Source: Kiloniella majae (GTDB taxonomy: Bacteria; Pseudomonadota; Alphaproteobacteria; Kiloniellales; Kiloniellaceae). From it: a DNA stretch of 64,000 bases. The notes below the pieces were generated by a model, which was given only the letters and a program-made list of their open reading frames with translations, was not told the origin of the DNA and made no database searches. Below, piece after piece: positions 26,402-34,607 of the stretch. The number at the start of each line of letters is the position of its first letter. The first letter of the stretch is position 1. The stretch covers positions 124,001 to 188,000 of the forward strand of contig NZ_MTSZ01000007.1 of the NCBI RefSeq assembly GCF_002118315.1. Reading direction: 5' to 3'. The position numbers and the translations under genes are program-made.

Positions 26402-26701
26402 AACTGGATTCTGTAGAGCTTTTGTAACTGAACATTCATAATCACTGGTGAGTTTGCGGTGATCATTTCGTTTTGCGCTGAAAAAATCGACTCTGATGTT
26501 GCTTGAATTTTCTATTAATATATTGATTTTAAATGATTATTTTTGTTGTTTTGTTTCGGTTTAATTAAACTCGCTATTCTTTGCGCCCAAAAACCATGTC
26601 ATAAAATATTCACTTTAGAAAAATATAACTTGTGTTTATGTTCAAAAATGAACATTTTGTCATCAAGAGTTATAAATAACTAAGTCCCTGAGGAGCAGAT
26701 T
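26402..26701 (+). promoter_or_regulatory. glpR-gap intergenic region with GlpR-like half-site and palindrome
   Basis: A very AT-rich 300-nt gap holding the gap promoter. TGAACAT occurs at 26429-26435, and a full palindrome lies at 26638-26655 (see separate entry). No convincing terminator for glpR is visible; only a weak ATCAC...GTGAT pairing follows it. Confidence 0.45.
26638..26655. promoter_or_regulatory. GlpR-like palindrome upstream of gap
   Basis: ATGTTCA (26638-26644) AAAA TGAACAT (26649-26655) is a perfect 7-bp inverted repeat about 46 nt before the gap start. It carries the same ATGTTC/GAACAT half-sites as the glpK-glpR interval. Confidence 0.55.
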
Positions 26702-27709
26702 ATGGCGGTTCGCGTAGCAATTAATGGTTTTGGTCGTATTGGCCGGCTTGTGATGAGGGCCATTATTGAATCTGGTCGTGATGATATTGAAGTTGTTGCA
26801 ATCAACGATTTGGCATCAGCTCAGGCCAATGCGCATCTTCTCAAATATGATTCGGTTCATGGTACGCTTCGTAAAGATATTAAAGCTGACGATAAGGCTC
26901 TGATCATTGAAGGCAAGCGGATTGCTGCTTTGTCAGAACGTAATCCTGCTGATTTGCCTTGGGGCGAGCTGGGTGTTGATGTTGCTCTTGAGTGTACCGG
27001 ACTCTTTACTGATCGCGAAAAGGCCTCTCTTCATTTGGAAGCTGGCGCAAAGAAAGTATTGATTTCTGCGCCGGGCAAAAACGCTGATCTAACGGTAGTT
27101 TATGGTGTGAACCACGATAAGATTGCGCCTGAACATACCATTGTTTCCAATGCATCCTGTACGACAAATTGTCTGGCACCTGTTGCTCATGTTCTCAATC
27201 AGTTGGTTGGCTTGGAAGAAGGCTTTGTAACTACGGTCCACGCCTATACCGGTGACCAGAACACTGTTGATACAATGCACTCTGACCTCCGTCGTGCCAG
27301 AGCTGCTGCTCTTTCCATGATCCCTACATCTACGGGTGCGGCCCGTGCTGTTGGTCTTGTTCTGCCAGAACTTGATGGCAAGTTAGATGGAACGGCTGTT
27401 CGTGTCCCAACAGCCAATGTTTCCATGATCGACCTCGTGTTCACGGCGGGCAGAAAGACAACTGCCGAAGAAATTAATGCAGCAATGATCGCTGCTTCCG
27501 AAGGTGCTCTCAAAGGTGTTTTGGACACAAATGATGAGCCTCTCGTTTCAATAGATTTTAACCACTCTCCTGCCAGCTCGACCTTTGATCTGACGCAAAC
27601 CCAACTTGTTGGTGATCGTCTGGTTCGTGTCTTGAGCTGGTATGATAACGAGTGGGGGTTCTCCAACCGTATGGTTGACACTGCTGTCGCCCTGGGGCTT
27701 AGCCTCTAG
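26702..27709 (+). CDS. gap: Glyceraldehyde-3-phosphate dehydrogenase, type I
   Basis: The 335-aa glycolytic/gluconeogenic enzyme oxidises glyceraldehyde 3-phosphate to 1,3-bisphosphoglycerate. It has the Rossmann start [18 protein letters not shown], the NAD-type AINDL at 34-38, the catalytic Cys153 in [12 protein letters not shown], the catalytic His in [10 protein letters not shown], and the C-terminal [18 protein letters not shown] precedes the ATG by 6 nt. A strong terminator follows, so it is monocistronic and separate from pyk. A GlpR-like palindrome in its leader suggests control together with glycerol use. Confidence 0.96.
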   Translation: MAVRVAINGFGRIGRLVMRAIIESGRDDIEVVAINDLASAQANAHLLKYDSVHGTLRKDIKADDKALIIEGKRIAALSERNPADLPWGELGVDVALECTGLFTDREKASLHLEAGAKKVLISAPGKNADLTVVYGVNHDKIAPEHTIVSNASCTTNCLAPVAHVLNQLVGLEEGFVTTVHAYTGDQNTVDTMHSDLRRARAAALSMIPTSTGAARAVGLVLPELDGKLDGTAVRVPTANVSMIDLVFTAGRKTTAEEINAAMIAASEGALKGVLDTNDEPLVSIDFNHSPASSTFDLTQTQLVGDRLVRVLSWYDNEWGFSNRMVDTAVALGLSL

Positions 27710-27717
27710 GTCTACTT

Positions 27718-27757
27718 GATCAGGAGAGAGTAGAGGGCTCTCTCCTGATCTTTTTTT
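27718..27757 (+). terminator. Rho-independent terminator after gap
   Basis: A perfect 13-bp stem GATCAGGAGAGAG (27718-27730)/CTCTCTCCTGATC (27738-27750) is followed by seven T. Confidence 0.93.
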
Positions 27758-27820
27758 GTCCTGATTTTGTTGGTGGCAATAAAACCAGTGTTTTGTAGAG
27801 AAACATAAAAAGAAAAAAGT

Positions 27821-27844
27821 CGGCACGAATTCACGTGCCGTTTT
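27821..27844. terminator. Second hairpin in the gap-pyk interval
   Basis: CGGCACG (27821-27827) pairs with CGTGCCG (27834-27840), with A-rich sequence before and TTTT after. It may be a back-up terminator or part of the pyk leader. Confidence 0.5.
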
Positions 27845-28005
27845 CTGTATTCTGGTCCTGAGCTCGGATTTGAGGGTACAGTGCAATAGTTTCGTTGATC
27901 GAGACAAAACTGTCGTCGTTGAGCCAAGCTTTTGTAATAGAAAACTGATAAGACAGATAAAACAGGATATAATCCTGAAATAAACATACTGAAAAGGTTC
28001 CTGAA

Positions 28006-29445
28006 ATGAAACGTAAGCGTCTTTGTAAGATTGTAGCGACACTTGGCCCGGCCAGTTCGGATAAGGAGACTATTACGGCGCTGTTCGAAGCTGGTGTTGA
28101 TACTTTCCGTCTTAATTTCAGCCATGGAACCCACGAAGATCATAAAGAGCGTTATGACCTGATCCGTGAAGTTGAAAAAGAAGCAGGGCGTCCAATTGCG
28201 GTTTTGATGGATCTGCAAGGACCAAAATTACGTGTGGGACGCTTTGTTAATGATTCTGCTGAATTGGTAAATGGAACTACATTCAAGCTGGATATGAAAG
28301 ATGAGCTTGGGGATGCAACCCGGGCAACTCTACCACACAAAGAAATTTTTGATGCGCTTGAGGTCGGAACTGATCTATTGCTGGATGACGGGCGGATACG
28401 ACTACGTGTGACGGGTATAAGCGGAACAGAAGCCACAACTGAAGTTGTGGTTGGTGGTGTGTTGTCAAACAACAAGGGCGTAAATGTCCCTGGTGTTGTT
28501 CTGCCACTGTCAGCGCTTACGGAAAAAGATTTGTTGGATATGGAGTTCGGTCTCGAACTCGGCTGTGACTGGTGTGCTTTGTCATTTGTTCAGCGTCCTG
28601 AAGACGTGATGGAAGCGCGAAAGCTTGTTAACGGGCGTGCTGGTGTTATGGCCAAATTGGAGAAGCCATCGGCTATTGAGCAGCTTGAAGCTATTGTCGA
28701 ACTGACAGATGCGGTTATGGTTGCGCGTGGTGATCTGGGTGTAGAATTACCACCGGAAAACGTGCCTGTTTTACAAAAACGCATTATTGGAACCTGCCGC
28801 GAGCATGGGAAGCCTGTGATTGTGGCGACACAGATGCTGGAAACAATGGTTTCCGCTCCAACGCCGACGCGAGCAGAAGCATCTGATGTTGCCACAGCTG
28901 TTTATGACGGTGCTGATGCTGTGATGTTGTCTGCTGAATCAGCTAGTGGTGCCTATCCTTTTGAAGCTGTGACGATGATGAACCGTATTATCGAAACCAT
29001 CGAACAGGATCCGCTCTACCTCAAGCTGGTGCATGCGGATGAAGTTTTACCTAAACCAACAGAAGCTGACGCGATTAGTGATGCAGCGCGCCATGTGGCA
29101 GATTTGGTTGACGCAAAAGCAATTGTCACCTTTACGACAACTGGTAGTACAGCGTTCCGGGCTGCGCGTGGACGCCCTAATACACCGTTGCTTGGTTTGA
29201 CACCTGATTTGCGGGTAGCAAGAAAGATGGCCTTGGTCTGGGGTGTCCATTCTGTGAATACACGTGATGTGAGCAGTTTTGGTGAGATGGTTGGTAAATC
29301 AACTCGTATCGCTCGCAGAGAAGGTTTCTGCGAAAACGGTGACAAAGTTGTCGTAACTGCGGGGGTTCCTTTTGGTACGCCAGGTGCAACAAATAATCTT
29401 CGCATCGCAACGGTTGGACAGCATGAAAAGCCTGATCCAATTTAA
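28006..29445 (+). CDS. pyk: Pyruvate kinase
   Basis: The 479-aa enzyme makes pyruvate and ATP from phosphoenolpyruvate and ADP. It starts CKIVATLGPASSDKETI, with the substrate and metal-site strings LNFSHGTHEDH, VLMDLQGPKLRVG, MAKLEKPSAIE and the signature VMVARGDLGVELP, then ATQMLETM and a C-terminal allosteric domain with TTTGSTA. It lies about 300 nt behind gap, after its terminators, and ends at its own terminator. With glpK and gap it forms a lower-glycolysis neighbourhood. Confidence 0.96.
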   Translation: MKRKRLCKIVATLGPASSDKETITALFEAGVDTFRLNFSHGTHEDHKERYDLIREVEKEAGRPIAVLMDLQGPKLRVGRFVNDSAELVNGTTFKLDMKDELGDATRATLPHKEIFDALEVGTDLLLDDGRIRLRVTGISGTEATTEVVVGGVLSNNKGVNVPGVVLPLSALTEKDLLDMEFGLELGCDWCALSFVQRPEDVMEARKLVNGRAGVMAKLEKPSAIEQLEAIVELTDAVMVARGDLGVELPPENVPVLQKRIIGTCREHGKPVIVATQMLETMVSAPTPTRAEASDVATAVYDGADAVMLSAESASGAYPFEAVTMMNRIIETIEQDPLYLKLVHADEVLPKPTEADAISDAARHVADLVDAKAIVTFTTTGSTAFRAARGRPNTPLLGLTPDLRVARKMALVWGVHSVNTRDVSSFGEMVGKSTRIARREGFCENGDKVVVTAGVPFGTPGATNNLRIATVGQHEKPDPI

Positions 29446-29466
29446 TAATTTTGATTTTAAACTGGT

Positions 29467-29500
29467 AATAAAAAAGCAGCCAAATGGCTGCTTTTTTATT
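29467..29500. terminator. Bidirectional terminator between pyk and the metallohydrolase gene
   Basis: AATAAAAAAGCAGCC (29467-29481) pairs with GGCTGCTTTTTTATT (29486-29500) around AAAT, with A and T runs on both sides. Confidence 0.92.
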
Positions 29501-29543
29501 ACGGATCTGATCTTACGTTTGAGCTGAGCAGAATTCATGCCGG

Positions 29544-30404
29544 TTAAAGTTTGTTTAGGGGAATTTTTAAATACCTGTCTCCGTCTTCTTCTTTTGGAGG
29601 GAGATCACCAGCACGCATGTTTACTTGGATCGAAGGGATTAAAAGCGCTGGCATGGCGAGCTGTTTGTCCCGATCGGTACGCATCTTGATAAAGTCGTCT
29701 CTCGTGACACCTTTGTGCGCATGCAGGTTGTTATCACGTTGTTCTTTGACGGTGCTCTCCCAGGCAATTTGACGGCCATTGGGGGCATAATCGTGACAGG
29801 TATAAAGTTTTGTATTTTCGTCGAGAGATAAAATCTTTTCGATTGAATCATATAGCTGTCCAGCGTCTCCCCCCGGAAAATCCGTTCGGGCGGTGCCAAA
29901 GTCAGGCATGAAAAGTGTATCCCCTACAAAGGCATTCCCATCTATCAGGTAGGTAACACAGGCCGGCGTGTGTCCGGGGGTGTGAATGACTTTACAAACC
30001 GTTTCGCCAAGCAAAAATTCTTCACTATCTTCAAATAGGTGGTCAAACTGTTGGCCGTCGGTATTGAAATTTGATTCGGCGTTATAGATTGTTTTAAATG
30101 TTTTTTGAATTTCAGGGATGTGATTACCTACAGCTGTTTTCCCGCCCACACTTTTTTTAATAAACGGGGCGGCGCTTAAGTGATCAGCGTGTACATGGGT
30201 TTCAAGAATCCACTGGCAAGTAAGGTCTTGTTCACTGAGGAGATCAATGATCTTCTGCGCGCTTTCTGTAGAGGTTCGTCCTGAGCTGGCATCAAAATCA
30301 AGAGCAGAATCTATCACGGCACATTTCTTGGTTTTTATATCCCAGACAAGATAGGAAATTGTATTGCTTGCGTCGTGAAAGAAAGCTTCAATTTTTACTG
30401 TCAT
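29544..30404 (-). CDS. MBL-fold metallohydrolase, persulfide-dioxygenase/Blh-like
   Basis: About 286 aa. It has the metal motif THVHADHLSAA (HxHxDH), HTPGHTPACVTYL, GDTLFMPDFGTARTDFPGG with the bridging Asp, and a final His in TCHDYAPNGR. GTARTDFPGG and the HDY string are typical of ETHE1-like sulfur (persulfide) dioxygenases and the bacterial Blh group, which take part in sulfide detoxification. An ATG at 30416 exists, but the ATG at 30404 has GGAG 8 nt upstream and is preferred. No sulfide:quinone reductase or regulator is adjacent, so the sulfur role is inferred from motifs alone. Confidence 0.82.
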   Translation of the reverse strand: MTVKIEAFFHDASNTISYLVWDIKTKKCAVIDSALDFDASSGRTSTESAQKIIDLLSEQDLTCQWILETHVHADHLSAAPFIKKSVGGKTAVGNHIPEIQKTFKTIYNAESNFNTDGQQFDHLFEDSEEFLLGETVCKVIHTPGHTPACVTYLIDGNAFVGDTLFMPDFGTARTDFPGGDAGQLYDSIEKILSLDENTKLYTCHDYAPNGRQIAWESTVKEQRDNNLHAHKGVTRDDFIKMRTDRDKQLAMPALLIPSIQVNMRAGDLPPKEEDGDRYLKIPLNKL

Positions 30405-30747
30405 GCCGATCTCCATTTTTTAGAAAGGATACACTTTCTTTTATAAGATAGGGAGTTTTGTTCGTATGGGTAGTGCTTTGTCTATCTTGTAAACTCTTTG
30501 GCAATTATCCAAAATCTGTGAATAGTGTTGCCAATGTGTGGACTTGGTATTTCTCTTTAAAATAATTTTGAAACAACAATTGCCTATAGATAGTTGTTTG
30601 AGACGTTTTAAATTCTAGCGTGAACAGCAAAATTGTATGTTTTTAAAAAAAGCACTGATTTTTAATGGTTTTATAACTCTAAGTCCCTATTGTTGTTTTC
30701 CTAGGTTAATTAGCTTGTTGTCCGTAGGATTCGGATAACAAGTCGTT
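30405..30747. promoter_or_regulatory. Divergent intergenic region before the sensor kinase
   Basis: About 340 nt, AT-rich, without a gene. It must contain promoters for the metallohydrolase (minus) and the kinase (plus). The main structure is an 11-bp hairpin at 30714-30742. Confidence 0.4.
30714..30742 (+). other. Strong hairpin in the sensor-kinase leader
   Basis: CTTGTTGTCCG (30714-30724) pairs with CGGATAACAAG (30732-30742), with one G-T pair, around a 7-nt loop. It sits about 25 nt before the start codon and could be an operator or an RNA control element. Confidence 0.55.
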
Positions 30748-31986
30748 TTGTGGTTCAGGAAGACCTTGTTGTTACATCAAGATATTAAACAGTCGCGAAT
30801 TGTCATCGTTGGTGATGACGAAGCTTTTTGCAAAGATGTTAGCATTGCGCTTAACGATGCTGGTTTCTCGAAGGTTGTCGTGACTGAAATATTTGATCTT
30901 GAGGCCAAAAACAAACCAGATCTTTTGCTATTCTCATCAAAGGTATTGAATCAAGCCCTGGCTCAAAAGCTTGATCAGTTTAAGGCTTTGTCTTGGGCAC
31001 AGCGATGCCCGTTTATGTGTATTGCCAGTGATGATCAAGTGGCTTTTGAGCAAGAGACAATTTCGTTATTTGATGACTTTATTGTGTTTCCGCGGGATAT
31101 TGATCGTCTCGGACTGACCTGTAAAACATTACTAAGTATTTCTAAAGACAGGGCAAGGCTGGAAGCTGAGCTTGCGAAAAAGACGCAGAAGGCTGATCTT
31201 GCGCTTGTTTTGTTGAAGCAGGCTGAGCGAAAAATCTTACAACAAAATCCAGAGCTTCCAGACGAGACAAAAGAGAATAACAATATTATCGCTGATATGA
31301 GCCATGAGTTACGTACGCCGTTGAATGCAATTCTAGGTTTTTCTGAAATCATGAAGCAGGAACGATTTGGGTCTCTTGGACATGAAAAGTATCTTGGTTA
31401 TGCTGATGATATTCATAACGCCAGCAGGCATTTATTGGGTATTGTGAATGATGTTCTGGATCTGGCCAAAACTGAATCAAGCGAAGAGAACTTGGTCATA
31501 ACAGAAGTGTCTGCACGTGATGCAGTGAATGAAACATTGCGTTTGATGGCTTTGCTCGCGGAGGAATCCGGGATTGAGCTCTCGGCAAATATTCCTGATG
31601 AGTTTCCTGATCTCAAAACAGACGAGCGTCGCTTTAAGCAAGTGTTGACCAATCTGGTCTCAAATGCGCTCAAGTTTACCCGCAGAGGGGGGCGTGTCAG
31701 TGTCGAGGGGCAGTACGATACAGAAAACGGCGCTGTTTTGATGGTAATACGGGACAATGGCATCGGTATGTCATCAGAAGAGCTTGCTTTGGCTTTATCG
31801 CCTTATGGGCAGGTTCTGGATGCTCAAACACATACGCACATTAGAGGGACAGGGCTTGGACTGCCCGTTTCCAAGCGCTCAATTGAAGCCTTGGGCGGGG
31901 ACTTCTCAATTACTAGTGAGCCCGGGTTAGGAACAGCGATAACTCTCAGATTTCCGTCTGACTTGGTTGTGAAGAATAACAGCTAG
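30748..31986 (+). CDS. Sensor histidine kinase with degenerate N-terminal receiver domain
   Basis: About 412 aa, soluble, with no membrane segment. Residues 15-130 look like a receiver fold (RIVIVGDDEAF with acidic D23-D24), but the position of the phospho-acceptor Asp after PDLLL is Phe/Ser, so it is probably a pseudo-receiver. Then come a coiled linker (135-180), the H-box MSHELRTPLNAILGFSE (His186), and an ATPase domain with N-box FKQVLTNLVSNALKF, G1 RDNGIGMS and G2 RGTGLGLPVSKR. The frame opens with TTG at 30748, but TTG codons at 30766 and 30769 lie closer behind AGGAAG (30757-30762) and are likelier starts. No response regulator is adjacent. Confidence 0.85.
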   Translation: MWFRKTLLLHQDIKQSRIVIVGDDEAFCKDVSIALNDAGFSKVVVTEIFDLEAKNKPDLLLFSSKVLNQALAQKLDQFKALSWAQRCPFMCIASDDQVAFEQETISLFDDFIVFPRDIDRLGLTCKTLLSISKDRARLEAELAKKTQKADLALVLLKQAERKILQQNPELPDETKENNNIIADMSHELRTPLNAILGFSEIMKQERFGSLGHEKYLGYADDIHNASRHLLGIVNDVLDLAKTESSEENLVITEVSARDAVNETLRLMALLAEESGIELSANIPDEFPDLKTDERRFKQVLTNLVSNALKFTRRGGRVSVEGQYDTENGAVLMVIRDNGIGMSSEELALALSPYGQVLDAQTHTHIRGTGLGLPVSKRSIEALGGDFSITSEPGLGTAITLRFPSDLVVKNNS

Positions 31987-31988
31987 CC

Positions 31989-32156
31989 TTAATGTTCTTT
32001 TGTGTCTTGTCTACGAGACATTTTGCTTTGCCGTTTGTGGCGTTTTGCTTCTTCCAACCTTCTTTTTTCATTTTGCTCAGCTTTAGCTTGAGCAATCGAA
32101 CGTAAAGGCTTGGCTAAATAGGGACTTGAGGCAACTGACAACGAGCTTTTCATCAT
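31989..32156 (-). CDS. Small basic hypothetical protein
   Basis: About 55 aa from the ATG pair at 32151-32156: a short Ser-rich start, SPYLAKPLRSIAQAKAEQ, then an Arg/Lys-rich helical tail (KRRLEEAKRHKRQSK). There is no recognised domain. No clear ribosome binding site is visible. The frame can be extended to a GTG at 32210, but then it would run through the DnaA-box-like sites. It is convergent with the sensor kinase (stops 2 nt apart). It looks protein-like but could be spurious. Confidence 0.45.
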   Translation of the reverse strand: MMKSSLSVASSPYLAKPLRSIAQAKAEQNEKRRLEEAKRHKRQSKMSRRQDTKEH

Positions 32157-32157
32157 G

Positions 32158-32178
32158 TTATCCACAGAGTTTTCCACA
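32158..32178. promoter_or_regulatory. Two adjacent DnaA-box-like sequences
   Basis: TTATCCACA (32158-32166) and TTTTCCACA (32170-32178) both fit the DnaA-box consensus TTWTNCACA in the same orientation, 12 bp apart. A weaker CTGTGGATG (reverse strand) lies at 32272-32280. Confidence 0.45.
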
Positions 32179-32329
32179 AGATGTGGTGTTGAGCATGTAT
32201 AGCTATACACAATTTACAGTGATTTGGAAAGAAATTAAATCTTGGGTAGCTGAACGGTTGTGAATAAAAATCTGTGGATGTTATTGTACGTGCGGTGAGT
32301 ATAAAATATCTGGATTAGGGGGCGTTGAC

Positions 32330-32358
32330 CTTGACCTGTGCGGGTATAGCCCCCAAAT
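32330..32358 (+). promoter_or_regulatory. Sigma32 (RpoH)-like heat-shock promoter of hsp20
   Basis: CTTGAC (32330-32335), a 14-nt spacer and CCCCCAAAT (32350-32358) match the heat-shock promoter pattern CTTGAA-N11-16-CCCCAT. It lies about 105 nt before hsp20. Confidence 0.55.
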
Positions 32359-32462
32359 ATGTGTCACTGTGGTGCTGCTTGAGGTGGGTCACGTGGTTAA
32401 CTTATCGGTCGCCATTTGGGACCAAACTTATGAATGAGCCTTGCTTTTTCGAGGAGGTATAA

Positions 32463-32915
32463 TTGTCGAGATTATCTTTATTTAATAGCCCGCTTATGCT
32501 TGGCTTCGAACAATTTGAGCAAGCTGTTGATATGATTTCTAAAACAGCGTCAGATGGCTATCCCCCGTACAATGTTGAAAAAGTGAGCGAGAACAAAATA
32601 CGTATTACGCTCGCTGTGGCAGGTTTTTCGCAAGAAGACATGCAGGTTCAGATCGAAAACAATCAGCTTGTTATCAAGGGTAAGGCTAAGTCAGATGATG
32701 ATAAAGAATACCTTCACCGTGGTATCGCTGCCCGACAGTTCAGGCGCGCGTTTGTTCTGGCCGAAGGGATCGAAGTTTTAGATGCAAAGCTTGAAAACGG
32801 CCTTTTGCATGTGGATTTGGAACAGCCGCTGCAAAATATAGCTATTCGTAGTATTGAGATTCAAACAAGTAATGAAAAGTCTTCGGCAACTGTGATTGAA
32901 GACAAACAAAGCTGA
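32463..32915 (+). CDS. Small heat-shock protein Hsp20 (IbpA-like)
   Basis: A 150-aa ATP-independent chaperone of the alpha-crystallin type that holds unfolding proteins in the cytosol. The crystallin domain runs from about residue 35 (YNVEKVSENKIRITLAVAGF) through FRRAFVLAEGIEV and LENGLLHVDLEQP to about residue 132. The start is a TTG at 32463 with an excellent GAGGAGG ribosome binding site 6 nt upstream. A sigma32-like promoter precedes it, and a DUF1150 gene follows, the usual order in Alphaproteobacteria. Confidence 0.92.
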   Translation: MSRLSLFNSPLMLGFEQFEQAVDMISKTASDGYPPYNVEKVSENKIRITLAVAGFSQEDMQVQIENNQLVIKGKAKSDDDKEYLHRGIAARQFRRAFVLAEGIEVLDAKLENGLLHVDLEQPLQNIAIRSIEIQTSNEKSSATVIEDKQS

Positions 32916-33043
32916 TTCCAGAAAATAATAAGGCCGTAAGAAATATTACTGATTGATGGTTCCTTAAGAATAGGGAACTATACTAACTATAAATTTTACA
33001 GTTCACCTAAATGGACTGTAGCTGTTGAAGCTGGAAAAGAGTG

Positions 33044-33262
33044 ATGATGATTAAGCAAGTTATATCAGAATTGATGACAGATCAGGACATGACCGCATTA
33101 GGCTTGGAAATTGTGGCCTATGTGAAGCCTGTGGACGTAGATGGTGATGCTTGCTTTGGTATTTACGCAGCAGACGGAACAGAAATAACAGTTGTCAGTG
33201 ACCGTGATGTAGCTTTTGCTGCAGTACGCCAACAGGATCTTGAGCCGTTAAGCGTTCACTGA
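33044..33262 (+). CDS. DUF1150 family small protein
   Basis: About 72 aa. MTALGLEIVAYVKPVDVDG, the GIYAADGTEI segment and DRDVAFAAVRQQDLEPLSVH match the DUF1150 (PF06620) pattern, a small alphaproteobacterial family typically placed right after hsp20. Function is unknown; a role beside the chaperone is inferred from the conserved pairing. The frame opens with GTG-ATG-ATG at 33041; the ATG at 33044 is chosen because a GGAAAAG sequence lies 5-10 nt upstream. A terminator follows directly. Confidence 0.85.
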   Translation: MMIKQVISELMTDQDMTALGLEIVAYVKPVDVDGDACFGIYAADGTEITVVSDRDVAFAAVRQQDLEPLSVH

Positions 33263-33282
33263 TTAACCAGACACAATGACGC

Positions 33283-33313
33283 AAAAAAGGCTCCGAATTT
33301 CGGAGCCTTTTTT
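33283..33313. terminator. Bidirectional terminator between DUF1150 and ptsN
   Basis: AAAAAAGGCTCCG (33283-33295) pairs with CGGAGCCTTTTTT (33301-33313) around AATTT, serving convergent transcripts. Confidence 0.92.
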
Positions 33314-33338
33314 ATTTTGGTTGGAACGTTTATCCCTT

Positions 33339-33803
33339 TCAGGCCGCATGACTCGTGGCTGTCGCACTTAAGAGTGCGTATATGCCATCATTGCTTTCTG
33401 TTCCCCGAAGCTTTTCACAGGTAGAGGCATTCCGTAGAAAGCGCGATACGCGTGCAAGGGCTTTGAGGTGGTCAGCACCAGCAGTTTCCGGAGCCAGAAG
33501 AAGGCAGATAAGATCTACGGGCTGCTCGTCAATCGAATCGAAATCGATTGGACGCTCCAGTTTAACGAAGAATCCGTAGAGTCTATCTAGGTTTGGGAGC
33601 TTGCCATGCGGGATAGCAATGCCCTGACCAATACCTGTTGTGCCGAGTTTCTCTCTTTCGATGAGAACTTCGAAAATATCTCGTTCTTCTGTTCCGGTGA
33701 TCTCAGATGCACGTTTTGCAACTTCCTGAAGGAATTGCTTTTTACTGTTGACTTTCATATCAGCAGCAACGGCATCTGGGCCGATAAGGTCGGTTAATTC
33801 CAT
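33339..33803 (-). CDS. ptsN: Nitrogen-regulatory PTS enzyme IIA (EIIA-Ntr)
   Basis: A 154-aa cytosolic phosphocarrier of the PTS-Ntr pathway, which links nitrogen and potassium status to regulation. The phosphorylated His66 is in IGQGIAIPHGKL, and the fold markers LICLLLAPETAGADHLKALA follow. It is the last gene of the hpf-ptsN pair downstream of rpoN, the classic neighbourhood of ptsN. It starts 27 nt after hpf and ends before a terminator it shares with the DUF1150 gene. Confidence 0.95.
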   Translation of the reverse strand: MELTDLIGPDAVAADMKVNSKKQFLQEVAKRASEITGTEERDIFEVLIEREKLGTTGIGQGIAIPHGKLPNLDRLYGFFVKLERPIDFDSIDEQPVDLICLLLAPETAGADHLKALARVSRFLRNASTCEKLRGTESNDGIYALLSATATSHAA

Positions 33804-33830
33804 TACATGTAGTCTTTGGTTATTTACGTC

Positions 33831-34400
33831 TTAGCTCTTTGATGGGTCAACCCACCCGATGTTTCCATCCGCTCGACGGTAGATCATATTCAGACCACCG
33901 TGTTTGCTGTTACGGAACATCATGGCTGGAAGGTCTTCCAGATCCATACGCATCACAGCCAAACCGGCTGTTAATGTTGGAATTTCAGTTGCCATCTCAG
34001 CGACAATCAAGGGGCTGTCTTCGACTTCCTCTTTATGATCATCTTTTTCTTCTTCGCCTGACAGGATGTAATGCTGAGCATGAGTGGCTTCTTTGCCACC
34101 TTCAGCGTGATCATCACGAAGTTTGCGTTTATGGCGGCGCAGACGTTTTGATAAACGTTCAGCAGCCAGATCAAATGCAGGATAAGGTTCTCCTGCCTCG
34201 CCATTTGCTTCCAGGCGAATGTTTTTACCGACATGTGCAACCACAGTGGCGCGGTAAAGGTAGGCGTTTTTGGACATAGTGACATTTACATCAATGGCGT
34301 CACCAAAATATTTATCCAAAGTAGCGGAAAGGTTATTTTCTATATGAGTGCGCAGCGCGTCGCCAACGTCGAGCTGCTTGCCTTTAACGGAAAGCTGCAT
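33831..34400 (-). CDS. hpf: Ribosome hibernation-promoting factor, long form
   Basis: A 189-aa protein. The N-terminal HPF/YfiA domain (MQLSVKGKQLDVGDALRTHI to about residue 100) binds the ribosomal tRNA channel. A variable linker rich in Glu/Lys follows, and the C-terminal dimerisation domain ends about residues 130-187 with MFRNSKHGGLNMIYRRADGN. Long HPF alone forms 100S ribosome dimers in stationary phase. It lies about 207 nt downstream of rpoN and just before ptsN. Confidence 0.94.
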   Translation of the reverse strand: MQLSVKGKQLDVGDALRTHIENNLSATLDKYFGDAIDVNVTMSKNAYLYRATVVAHVGKNIRLEANGEAGEPYPAFDLAAERLSKRLRRHKRKLRDDHAEGGKEATHAQHYILSGEEEKDDHKEEVEDSPLIVAEMATEIPTLTAGLAVMRMDLEDLPAMMFRNSKHGGLNMIYRRADGNIGWVDPSKS

Positions 34401-34607
34401 GTGAACAAATTCTCTGAATTGTTAAGGGGGTTAGCGTAATGGCCATATGTGCCAGTCAAGCCCCGCTATCTGGGGCGGCACCATAGTGACGTCGTTTATC
34501 GGAGTCAAGGATAGTAGGTCGAACCATGTTTTCCTCCCGTAGTGATACACGACATAAGCAGTATACATAGTCTTTTGGAATAAGTCGATTTTGTTACGTG
34601 AAAAAAA
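34401..34607 (-). promoter_or_regulatory. rpoN-hpf intergenic region
   Basis: About 207 nt that probably holds the hpf-ptsN promoter. A GCCCC/GGGGC hairpin lies around 34460-34476, without a T tract. A TGGCAC sequence nearby lacks the correctly spaced GC of a sigma54 promoter. Confidence 0.35.

Noticed and set aside
34420-34500. Possible sigma54 promoter for hpf (TGGCAC on the minus strand)
   Set aside because: The GC element does not occur at the required 10-nt spacing from GG.
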